The translations under genes were made by a program, and so were the position numbers. The notes under the pieces were generated by a model. That model ran no database searches and was not told the origin of the DNA. It worked only from the letters and a program-made list of their open reading frames with translations. Of a DNA stretch of 64,000 bases, positions 36,353 through 44,600 are shown piece after piece (positions within the stretch are counted from its first letter, which is position 1; the number at the start of each line of letters is the position of its first letter). This DNA is from Nocardia panacis (GTDB lineage Bacteria; Actinomycetota; Actinomycetes; Mycobacteriales; Mycobacteriaceae), in contig NZ_QZFU01000036.1 of NCBI RefSeq assembly GCF_003598715.1, forward strand, positions 124,001 through 188,000, given 5' to 3'.

Positions 36353-36636
36353 GACACCTCCAGAGACGATGCGGCCGGATATGCTGCCGATAGCCAGGCT
36401 CTTTGTGGAGAAGCGAATTCGCGGGACAGACCAATGCCCTCGGTCGCCAACCCCGGCCGGATGTCTCGGCGACCCTCGCGAATTGCCTCGGCAAAGACAG
36501 AGTAATCCTAGCAAATCACCCGCATCCCGGCCGCGCCCAATTCTCGCCGACATAGAATTGCCACGCCCCACACCCCTACGAGCGGTGACCCGGAACCTGC
36601 GCGACCCGAATGACTTCCGAGGAAAGATTGAGCCAT

Positions 36637-37842
36637 ATGGCGACTTCCGGCAGTTCCACCGCAGGCCAGCGCATCGAGATTCGCCGTCGTCGCCGCGGCC
36701 TGTCGCGGAAGGTGGTCGCGGGTCTCGTCGGCCGCAGCGAGGAGTGGCTGCGACTGGTGGAGTCCGGGCAGCGCAGGCTCGACAGCATCGCCCTGCTGAC
36801 CAGGCTCGCCGAGGTGCTGCAGATCGATGACCCCACCGATCTCGTCGAATGGTCCATGCCGAAGACGCCCGCCTTCCTGCCGAACCCGACCGATGAGCTG
36901 ACCGCGCTGCGGCACGCCATCACGGCCCATCCCGTCCTGCGCCACGATCCGGCCGAGGCGAATCGCGATCCCGAATCCCTGACGGCCGATGTGCACTATT
37001 GCTGGCACCTTTGGATGAATTCGGGGCGGCGCCACTCGCAACTGGCCGATACCCTTCCGGCCGCAATGAATGCGACGCGAATGGCGCATTGGCGACTGCG
37101 GACACCGCAAACAGCCGACCTGCTGGCCGGTTTGTATCACATTTCCCGATATCTGTTCGCCGCATGCGGCGATCACTCGACCGCGACGCTGGTGGCCGAT
37201 CGTTCCCTGGAACTCACCGCGCAATACCGCCTGCCGCTGCCGATCGCCGCAAGCACCTGGCATCTGGCCTCGGAGTTGCTGCACTGGGAGCGGATCGACG
37301 AGAGCCGCGAGTGCGCCCTCGCCGCCGCCGACCTGATGCCCGCGGCGGAACCGCAGGCGGGGGCCGCCGTGCTGCGGGGCGCGCTGTTGCTGCTCGCCGC
37401 GCTCAGCGCCGCCGACGACGAACAGACCCGCCACCGCCTGCGCACCGCGGCACAGGAAGCCGCCGACACCGTGGGCGGCGACTGCCACGAACTGGGAATC
37501 CCCTTCGGACCAACGGAGTTCCACATCGCCGAGATGCGGATCGCACTCGACCGCCACGATCCGGACCGGACCATCCGGCTCGCGGCCGAGGTGGATCCCG
37601 ACGACCACCTGCTCGTCCAGCAACGCGTCGCGTACTACGTCTACCAGGCCACGGCCTTCGTCCAGCGGCACGACGACACCGGTGCCACCTTCGCGCTGAT
37701 GAAGGCGGCCTCCATCGCCCCCGAGGACATCGGGCACAATCCCGCGGCGCGCGAATGCCTGCAATATCTCGCCCGGCGCGGCAATCACCTGGTCCGGGCC
37801 GAGGTCGGCTACCTGCTCGAGTTGGCCGGACTCGTCGGCTGA
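36637..37842 (+). CDS. XRE-type HTH regulator with TPR-like C-terminal region
   Basis: 401 residues from ATG 36637 with GAGGAAAG upstream; ATG 36610 is in frame but lacks a ribosome-binding site. HTH at about residues 12-70 (IEIRRRRRGLSRKVVAGLVG, SEEWLRLVESGQRRLDSI). The rest is helical and resembles the tetratricopeptide regions of streptomycete Cro/C1-type regulators that sense signals. First gene of region 3 on the plus strand; a stem-loop follows its stop. Probable cluster or developmental regulator. Confidence 0.82.
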   Translation: MATSGSSTAGQRIEIRRRRRGLSRKVVAGLVGRSEEWLRLVESGQRRLDSIALLTRLAEVLQIDDPTDLVEWSMPKTPAFLPNPTDELTALRHAITAHPVLRHDPAEANRDPESLTADVHYCWHLWMNSGRRHSQLADTLPAAMNATRMAHWRLRTPQTADLLAGLYHISRYLFAACGDHSTATLVADRSLELTAQYRLPLPIAASTWHLASELLHWERIDESRECALAAADLMPAAEPQAGAAVLRGALLLLAALSAADDEQTRHRLRTAAQEAADTVGGDCHELGIPFGPTEFHIAEMRIALDRHDPDRTIRLAAEVDPDDHLLVQQRVAYYVYQATAFVQRHDDTGATFALMKAASIAPEDIGHNPAARECLQYLARRGNHLVRAEVGYLLELAGLVG

Positions 37843-37843
37843 T

Positions 37844-37859
37844 CCCCGCGGCGGCGGGG
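37844..37859 (+). terminator. stem-loop after the XRE gene
   Basis: CCCCGC-GGCGG-type stem-loop: CCCCGC (37844-37849) pairs with GCGGGG (37854-37859), one nucleotide after the TGA and followed by an A/T-rich stretch (CCAAAATAATTT). Likely transcription terminator. Confidence 0.45.
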
Positions 37860-38051
37860 TCCAAAATAATTTGGAATTCGACGCGTCGGCTCGAGCCAGG
37901 ATTGGAAGACGATCGCCAATTCCGTTGGGAGCCAACTCGATCCCCGTACCACCCGGCGGTGCGGCCGTACGGTTCTGAGGGATAGCTGACCGATGAGCAC
38001 CTGCGAATGACGCTGCGACACCACCGGCTATGCGACGAAACCGGGACGCCC

Positions 38052-38807
38052 ATGACCACACCTGTCATCACCTTCGCTCTGCTCGGCACCCTCGAGGTGC
38101 GCCATAACGACCACGTCATCCCGATGACCGGCAAACATCAGCGCAGCCTGCTCGCCGCGCTGCTGATCCACCGCAACAACCCGGTCCCGCTCGGCGATCT
38201 GATCAATGAACTGTGGCCCGATGGCCCGCCGCGGTGCACGCCGAACGCGCTGCACGCGCAGATTTCGCGCCTGCGCCGCACCTTGCCGTGCGGTGCCGAA
38301 ACCGGAATCGACCTGCGCGCCCAATATCCCGGCTACCTGCTCGACGTGCCCGCGCAGGCGCTGGACACCTTCTGGTTCCGCTATTGGCTCCAGCGCGCGA
38401 ACACGACCAAGAGCCGTGATTTCGACGAGGCGCTGAGTTGCTATCGGAAGGCGCTGGACTGCTGGCGCGGCCCCCCGCTGCACGATATTCCACCGGGCCG
38501 GATCCGCGATTCGGAGGTCGAGCGCCTCGACCGCGAGCGGATCAACGCGCTGGCGCAGATGACCGAGATCGAACTCGCCTGCGGCCGCTACCTCGATGCC
38601 ATACCCCGCCTCGAACGCCTGATCGTGGAGCATCCGCTCGAGGAACACCTCTACGTCCAGCTGATGATCGCGCTCGAGCACGTGGGCAGGCCGGGCGACG
38701 CGATCCGCGTCTATCAGCGGGCACGCCAGTGCCTCGCGGTGCAGCTCGGTCTGTCGCCCTCGGCCGTGCTCGATCACACCATGGACCGAATCCTGCAGCG
38801 CGGCTGA
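38052..38807 (+). CDS. SARP-family activator (SARP2)
   Basis: 251 residues from ATG 38052 (38007 in frame). Winged-helix domain at about 1-100 (FALLGTLEVRHNDHVIPMTG, LINELWPDGPPRCTPNALHA) and BTAD domain at about 105-245 (ALSCYRKALDCWRGPPL, RLERLIVEHPLEEHLYVQLM). It sits immediately upstream of the enoyl-reductase-like gene and 1.1 kb before the SARP-type promoter at 39858-39911. Probable activator of the hybrid NRPS/PKS cluster. Confidence 0.9.
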   Translation: MTTPVITFALLGTLEVRHNDHVIPMTGKHQRSLLAALLIHRNNPVPLGDLINELWPDGPPRCTPNALHAQISRLRRTLPCGAETGIDLRAQYPGYLLDVPAQALDTFWFRYWLQRANTTKSRDFDEALSCYRKALDCWRGPPLHDIPPGRIRDSEVERLDRERINALAQMTEIELACGRYLDAIPRLERLIVEHPLEEHLYVQLMIALEHVGRPGDAIRVYQRARQCLAVQLGLSPSAVLDHTMDRILQRG

Positions 38808-38841
38808 AACTTCCGCGCCACCATCCCATTTGGAGGCCGCC

Positions 38842-39837
38842 ATGCGCGCGATACGCTTCCACCGATACGGCGATCCGGACGATGTGCTGGTGGCCGAGGA
38901 CATTCCGATGCCGGTGCCGACCGGTGGGCAGGCACTGGTCCGCGTGCACACCCGGCCGGTCAACCCCTCCGATGTCATGTACATCGAGGGCCGCTACGGC
39001 CGCGCCGCCGAATTCCCGGCGACCGCCGGATTCGAAGGGGCAGGCGTCGTGGTCCGGCCGCCCCCGAATGGGTTGCCCGCGACCGGAACCAGGGTTTCGG
39101 TGGCCGCGCGCGGCACCTGGCAGTCCTATGTCGCGGCGGCGACCGATGAGGTCATCGTGGCCCCGGATGGGGTGGACGATATCCTCGCCGCGCAGCTCAC
39201 CGTCAACCCGTACGCGGCGCGAATGCTGTTGGACCACCTGGATCTGCCGCCCGGCGGCTGGGTCGCGCTCAGCGCGGGGGCCTCGGCGGTAGCCGTGCAG
39301 TTCGGGTTGCTCGCGGCCGCGCGGGAGGTGCGCTGTATTCACCTGGTGCGCTCGAAGTTCCAGGCCGAACGCTTGGCAGGCGGCGGCGCGGATATCGTCA
39401 TCGACCTGTCCCAAGCCCCCGACGCCGGTGCGGGCGGTCCCGACGGCTGGGCCGCACGGATCAAGGAGATCACCTCCGGCGGCGTCGACGCGGCCATCGA
39501 TTCGGTGGGCGGGGCCGTGGGCCGCCTGCTGCTCGACAGCCTGCGCACGGGCGGCACACTGGTCGCCTTCGGCATCCTGTCCGGCGAACCGATTCCGGTG
39601 CCCACCGGCGAATTGATATTCCGGAATCTGCACCTCGAAGGTTTCTGGTTGCCCGAGCATCTGGAAAAACTCTCCGACGTCGAACGGAAGAATCTCGACG
39701 CGGCCGTATTCGAGGATCTGCTCCGAAATCCGGAGGCGCTGGCCGTCGCCGATACTTTCGATCTCGCCGATGCGGCGGATGCGGTTCGACGCAGCAGGTC
39801 GACGGATCGCACCGGGAAAGTTTTACTGGTCGGATGA
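38842..39837 (+). CDS. MDR-family enoyl reductase-like oxidoreductase
   Basis: 331 residues from ATG 38842 with TGGAGG upstream, 34 nt after SARP2. GroES domain with RVHTRPVNPSDVMYIEGRYG, then LSAGASAVAVQFGLLAAARE in place of the usual nucleotide loop and GVDAAIDSVGGAVGRLLLDSL. Similar to trans-2-enoyl-CoA/ACP reductases (MECR/ETR type). It may reduce a polyketide intermediate in trans, since the PKS at 45443 has no reductive domains. Substrate inferred only. Confidence 0.78.
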   Translation: MRAIRFHRYGDPDDVLVAEDIPMPVPTGGQALVRVHTRPVNPSDVMYIEGRYGRAAEFPATAGFEGAGVVVRPPPNGLPATGTRVSVAARGTWQSYVAAATDEVIVAPDGVDDILAAQLTVNPYAARMLLDHLDLPPGGWVALSAGASAVAVQFGLLAAAREVRCIHLVRSKFQAERLAGGGADIVIDLSQAPDAGAGGPDGWAARIKEITSGGVDAAIDSVGGAVGRLLLDSLRTGGTLVAFGILSGEPIPVPTGELIFRNLHLEGFWLPEHLEKLSDVERKNLDAAVFEDLLRNPEALAVADTFDLADAADAVRRSRSTDRTGKVLLVG

Positions 39838-39841
39838 TCAA

Positions 39842-39851
39842 TTCGATGGAA
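39842..39851 (+). promoter_or_regulatory. single TTCGATGGAA element upstream of the HisF-like gene
   Basis: The same decamer occurs four times (TTCGAYGGAA/TTCGGCGGAA) at 55442-55500. Here it precedes the TCAG repeats by 6 bp. Candidate second operator. Confidence 0.4.
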
Positions 39852-39857
39852 ATTCAT

Positions 39858-39911
39858 ATCAGCGCCGGATCAGCAGCACATCAATTCCCCATCAGTGGCA
39901 TGGGCTAGAAA
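39858..39911 (+). promoter_or_regulatory. SARP-type promoter of the HisF-like gene
   Basis: Four heptamers at exact 11-bp spacing: ATCAGCG (39858), ATCAGCA (39869), ATCAATT (39880), ATCAGTG (39891). The last TCAG is followed by exactly 10 nt and then TAGAAA (39906-39911), a good -10 hexamer. This is the strongest repeat array in the window and matches known SARP site geometry. Confidence 0.7.
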
Positions 39912-39948
39912 GTAGTGGCCCCCACAAACTCCCCTAGGAAGAGAATCC

Positions 39949-40734
39949 GTGGACCAATACAACGCATCGAATGCGACCCCACTCGAATCGCCCATTCTGC
40001 CGTGCGTCGATATCTGCGGCACGGAGGCGACCGTACCTTCCGCGATTCCCGGACTGGCGGACCCGTCGGATCCGATCGCCATTGCCGCGCACTATCGCGC
40101 GCAGGGCGCCGACAAGGTCTTCGTCGATGTGCAGGATTCCTGGGAGAACTATCGAACATTCCTTCCGGTGCTCAAGAAAATGGCCGTCGGTGGCGGATTG
40201 TGGGCGACGGTGGCCGGTGGCCGCCTGCCCTCGGCCGCCGCCGCGGACATGCTGTTCGAGGCCGGCGTGCAGGTTCTCGGCTTCAGCACCACCTCGCTCG
40301 AACACCCGTCGATGGTGTGCAGGCTCGCCGACCGCTACGGTTCCGCCCGGCTCGTCGGCATCATGAATATCCGCCACACCGCCGAGGGACACTGGCACGT
40401 CTTCGTCGACGGCGGCACCAGGCCGACCGACCTGGATGCCATCGTCTGGGCGCAGATGCTCGTCGATCTCGGCGTCGGCTCGCTGCTGCCGAACAATCTC
40501 GACCGCGAGGGCACCGGCGCCGGATTCGACGTCGACCAGGTGCGCGCCTTCGCCGACGCGGTGCCGATTCCGGTCATCGCCTCCGGCGGCTGCGGCTCGC
40601 TCGAGCACATCTACGGCGCGCTGACCGTCGGCGGCGCCCGGTACGCGATCGTCAACAAGGTCGTGCACGGCGCGCGGATCTCGCTCACCGACGCCTACGA
40701 CTACCTGCGCACCGGTGGCGTGCCGGCGGCGTGA
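39949..40734 (+). CDS. HisF-like TIM-barrel protein (divergent paralogue)
   Basis: 261 residues from GTG 39949 with AGGAAGAG upstream. Aligns along its whole length with the cyclase subunit of imidazole glycerol phosphate synthase: ILPCVDIC (Asp equivalent to D11 kept at D21), FVDGGTRPTDLDAIVWAQ, NLDREGTGAGFD and PVIASGGCGSLEHIYGAL. The second catalytic Asp (D130 in Thermotoga HisF) is N140 in GIMNIRH, and the first phosphate loop is altered (ATVAGG). No HisH or other histidine gene is nearby, so it is probably repurposed for secondary metabolism. Reaction unknown. Confidence 0.8.
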   Translation: MDQYNASNATPLESPILPCVDICGTEATVPSAIPGLADPSDPIAIAAHYRAQGADKVFVDVQDSWENYRTFLPVLKKMAVGGGLWATVAGGRLPSAAAADMLFEAGVQVLGFSTTSLEHPSMVCRLADRYGSARLVGIMNIRHTAEGHWHVFVDGGTRPTDLDAIVWAQMLVDLGVGSLLPNNLDREGTGAGFDVDQVRAFADAVPIPVIASGGCGSLEHIYGALTVGGARYAIVNKVVHGARISLTDAYDYLRTGGVPAA

Positions 40735-40750
40735 TGACCGCCCGCTGGAT

Positions 40751-40780
40751 TCGACTGAGCGGCCCCCGCCGCTCAGTCGA
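40751..40780. terminator. perfect 13-bp stem-loop between convergent genes
   Basis: TCGACTGAGCGGC (40751-40763), CCCC loop, GCCGCTCAGTCGA (40768-40780). It lies between the HisF-like stop (40734) and the TenA-like stop (40848), so it can terminate both transcripts. There is no U-tract. Confidence 0.65.
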
Positions 40781-40798
40781 GAGCCGCCGCCGCTCAAT

Positions 40799-40880
40799 TG
40801 AATTCAGCGGCCTCCGCCGCTCAGCCAGATTCAGCGGCCTCCGCCGCTCAGCCAGATTCAGCGGCCTCCGCCGCGGCGGC
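40799..40880. repeat. 27-bp tandem repeat across the TenA-like stop codon
   Basis: The unit ATTCAGCGGCCTCCGCCGCT plus CAGCCAG is repeated nearly three times. The coding-strand version encodes AEAAESG followed by TGA, so the gene 3' end including its stop has been duplicated downstream. Shorter decayed copies run back to the terminator hairpin. Confidence 0.75.
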
Positions 40881-41528
40881 CCAGTAGCCGCCGATCGCCT
40901 CGTCCATCTGTCGCCCCGCGACAATGGCGCGCTGCGGATCCTCGCCCGCGTCGAAACCCTCTTCGGCGGCCAGCAGCGCCTGCCGCTCGAGTTCATCGGA
41001 TTGCCCGCCCGCGTAATAACCGACGAATTCCGCGGGCACCGCGAGACCGGATTCGGGCAGCAGCGCCAGCATTTCGTCGCTGTCGGGAAAGTATTTGACC
41101 ATATCCCAGTACAGTGCGATGCCGGTTTCCGAAGCGTTGCCCAGCCAGCCCATCCGTCCCCAGAATGCGGCCACCTGCCAGGCCCGCGGATCCTCCGGCC
41201 AATACTGGAGCGTGGGCGCGTCGAGACGCATCGCCGCGCAGACCTTCGACAATTTCGGGCCCGCCCGATTGATGAGGTGGATCATATTGGCCAGGAATTC
41301 GGTATTGTGCTGCCTCGGAAATCTGGCCAACACGGCGGCGAATCCGGTGATCTCCGCCGGATGACATTTATGGGTGACACCGACCAGACCGGGTATCGCG
41401 GTTTGCGGCAACGTGCCTGCACGCAATCGTTCCAGGAAAATATTGGGTATCGGACGGTCGACCGACATCTTCTGCAGCGTCTCGATCGCCGCACCCGCTC
41501 GCGGCATATCCGTGAAATCGGTGAACAT
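40848..41528 (-). CDS. TenA/haem-oxygenase-fold protein 1
   Basis: 226 residues from ATG 41528 with AGGAGGCGAG upstream. All-helical and homologous to the protein encoded at 50917-51591: compare FLERLRAGTL..HPAEITGFAAVLARFP with LLERGRAGTL..HPPEMGTYGVLIGRFP. The pattern suggests the TenA/PqqC/haem-oxygenase fold, but no known thiaminase Cys or full diiron ligand set can be assigned by eye. Controlled by the SARP-type repeats at 41573-41627. Two copies flanking the NRPS/PKS genes imply a tailoring job in the cluster. Function unknown. Confidence 0.65.
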   Translation of the reverse strand: MFTDFTDMPRAGAAIETLQKMSVDRPIPNIFLERLRAGTLPQTAIPGLVGVTHKCHPAEITGFAAVLARFPRQHNTEFLANMIHLINRAGPKLSKVCAAMRLDAPTLQYWPEDPRAWQVAAFWGRMGWLGNASETGIALYWDMVKYFPDSDEMLALLPESGLAVPAEFVGYYAGGQSDELERQALLAAEEGFDAGEDPQRAIVAGRQMDEAIGGYWAAAAEAAESG

Positions 41529-41572
41529 ACTCGCCTCCTGCCGTACGGGAAATGGTCGCGAATATCGCAGAC

Positions 41573-41627
41573 AACACTGCCACCGGGGCGTGACCGAGCA
41601 CTGAGGCCGCACTGACGCGACACTGAC
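41573..41627 (-). promoter_or_regulatory. SARP-type promoter of the TenA-like gene 1
   Basis: Minus-strand heptamers GTCAGTG (41627-41621), GTCAGTG (41616-41610), CTCAGTG (41605-41599) and a degraded GTCACGC (41594-41588), all at 11-bp spacing. From the last TCAC core, 10 nt lead to CAGTGT (41579-41574), a -10-like hexamer. The gap also serves the divergent NRPS gene. Confidence 0.55.
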
Positions 41628-41666
41628 CCCCTTCCCTCGGCTTCGGCCGGATCCTCCTCCCCCTGG

Positions 41667-44600
41667 ATGCCCACCATGACTGACGAGTTCTTCGCCGATC
41701 TTTCCGGAGCACGAGCGATCGGACCGACCACCGTACTGGAGCGGGTGGTGCTGATCCCCGATCCGACCGAGTACCGGACCGCGGACTGCCTTGTCGCCTT
41801 TGTCGCGCTGCTGTCCTGGTGCCTGTGCACCGACCACTCGGTGCTGCGCATCGACGACAGCGCGGGCGGCGTCAACGCCTCTCGCACACTGCCGCTGCCG
41901 CTCGACGGCGCGACCGCCGTCGCGGACCTCCACCGCCTCCTCGCCCCGGAGATACCGTCGACGGGCGCGATTCGGGTGCGCTGCCTGGATCGCGACGCGG
42001 CGGTCGTCCCGCTCGGCTTGAGCGTTGCCATGTCCCGGTCGGGCAGGCCGGATCGGGTCTCGCTGACCGTCGAGGGCAGGCATCCGCACCAGGGCAGGCT
42101 GTGCGATCTGGCAGGCAACCTGGCCACGCTGCTGGGCCGGGTCCGGTCCCACACCGGAACCCTCGCCGACCTCGACCCGTTCGACGGCACCCAGTTGACG
42201 GCCATGAAATCCCGCTGGCAGCAAGCCAATCCGGTGCTGCCCATGATCACCGTGCCCGAACTGATCGCCCGGCACGCGCATCACCGACCCGAGGCGCCCG
42301 CACTGACCTATCGGGGCGACACCATCAGCTATCGCGCGCTGTGGGCCGAGGTGAGCGAGCTGGCGAACAAGCTCACCGATCGCGGCGTGCGGCCGGGAGA
42401 CAAGGTGGCCGCGCTGCTCGGCCCCGGCCCGGCGGGTGTGCGCTGTTTCCTCGCCACCATGCTCGCGGGCGGCTGCCACGTACCGGTCGACCGCCGGATG
42501 CCGCAGGCGCGCCGGGACCACCTGCTCGCCGACAGCGGCGCGGGCTACCTGCTCGATCCGGACGCCGAGGAACCCGTCACCGAAACCGGCGCACCGCACG
42601 CCCCGTCCGATCCGGACCTCGCCTACCAGCTCTACACCTCGGGCACCACGGGAAAACCCAAGGGCATCGGGATATCCCACCGCAATCTCACCCACCTGCT
42701 CGCCAATCCCGAACTGCCGCTGGACCTTCGGCCCGACGATGTCTGGACGCTGTTCCACTCGTACTCGTTCGACTTCTCCGTCTGGGAGATCCTCGGCTGC
42801 CTGGCCACGGGCGGACGGTTGGTCGTCCTCGACGCGGAGAATGTCATGGATCCGAGCAGACTGCGGGTCACTTTGCAGCGCGAGGGCGTCACCGTGTTCT
42901 GCCACACCCCGTCGGCCTTCGCCCGGATCATCGCCGTCGACGAGCGCGATCCGCTGCCGCTGCCGCGGCTGCGGTATGTCATCTTCGGCGGGGAGAAGCT
43001 CGAGCCGCCCCCACTGCTGTCGTGGCGACTGCATCATCCCGACGTGCGCCTGATCAACATGTACGGCATCACCGAGGCGACGATTCACGCGACCTTCCAC
43101 GAACTCTCCGACGAGGATCTCTGCGAGGTCCGCAGCCCGATCGGTCTGCCACTGCCCGGCACCGCGCTGTACCTGGTCGACCCGGACACCGGCCGCCGCC
43201 TGGTGCCCGACGGGGCCGTGGGCGAAATCTGGTTGGGCGGTACCGGTATCGCCGCCGGATACCACAATCTGCCCGAACTGACCGAGCAGCGCTTCCCCAC
43301 CGGCGTTCTCGGCGAGGACCGCCTGCTGCGCACCGGAGATCTGGCCCGCCGCCGCCTCGACGGCCGCCTGGAATACCTCGCGCGCGCCGATGACCAGTTC
43401 CAGTGGCACGGCCACCGCATCGAACCCGGCGATATCGAATCCGCGCTGCGCGAACATCGGCTCGTCGCCAATGCGGCGGTGGTGATGTCGGGCCGGTCGG
43501 GCGGGTTGATCGCGGCCTTCGTCGTCGCGCGCGCCGAAGCGGATTCGACCGGGCCGCCCACGAAACAGCAACTGTCCGAACATTTGCGCACCCGGCTGCC
43601 GCAATACATGGTGCCGCACGTCTTCCACTTCGTCGCGGCGCTGCCGCTGACCGATACCGGAAAACTGGACCGGCGCGGGCTGATCGCCATCGACGAGTCC
43701 GGCGGTCCCGATGCGGTATCGCATCGCCCTGCGGTGCAACGGGATCGGCGTGAGTCCGATGCCGAGCAGATCCCCGCGGCCGTCGCGCGGATTCCGGTCG
43801 AGCCGCTGTCCGCGGTGCAGGAGCGGATATTCATCGCCGATCGACTGGCCGGTGTACCGAATGGGTATGTGGAGACCCTCGCCTGGCGCGTCGGTGGCGG
43901 ACCGATCGAACTCGCGGCGCTGCGGGCCGCGCTCACGGCATTGACCGAGCGGCATCGGTTGCTGCGCACCGGATTCGTCGTCGACCGCGGGCGCGTGCGG
44001 GCGGTCGCCGGATCGGCGTGGGAACCCGCAGTGCGGGTCATCGAGGTGAGTGAACCACCGGAATTCGGGGCCACGCTCAGCACGCCGATGGTTCCGGCGA
44101 GCGGGCGGTTGCTCGAGGCCGTCGTGGTCCGAGCGCGAGGGGCCGAGGATGTCCTCGTTCTGCATCAGCACCATCTGATCACCGATGAGGGTTCGCTCGG
44201 ACCGCTGATGGACGATCTCGACCGCTGCTACCGGGCCGCCCGCGCGGGCGCGCCCGCGACGCAGTGGCCGGGCGCGCAGTACGCCGATCTCCCGCCGGAA
44301 CCCGAACCCGAGGCGGGCGCGCTGGCTGCCGCCACCGAATCGCTTGCCGGGGTGCCGATTTCGATCCTGCCGCCGGTGCACGCGGTCGCGCCGGATGGCC
44401 GCATCGCGGTCGAAGTCCCGGTGGCGCGACAGGTGCTGCGCTCGGCCTGTCGCACCTATGGCGCACCGGCGCATACACTGATCGCGGCGGCGCTCGCGCT
44501 GGCGCTGCACCGCTGGCTCGAAACACCGGATATCACTTTCGGTTCCGTGGTGTCGACGCACGCCGAGGGAGCGGGCGCGGCCATCGGCCCGCAGTTCGAT

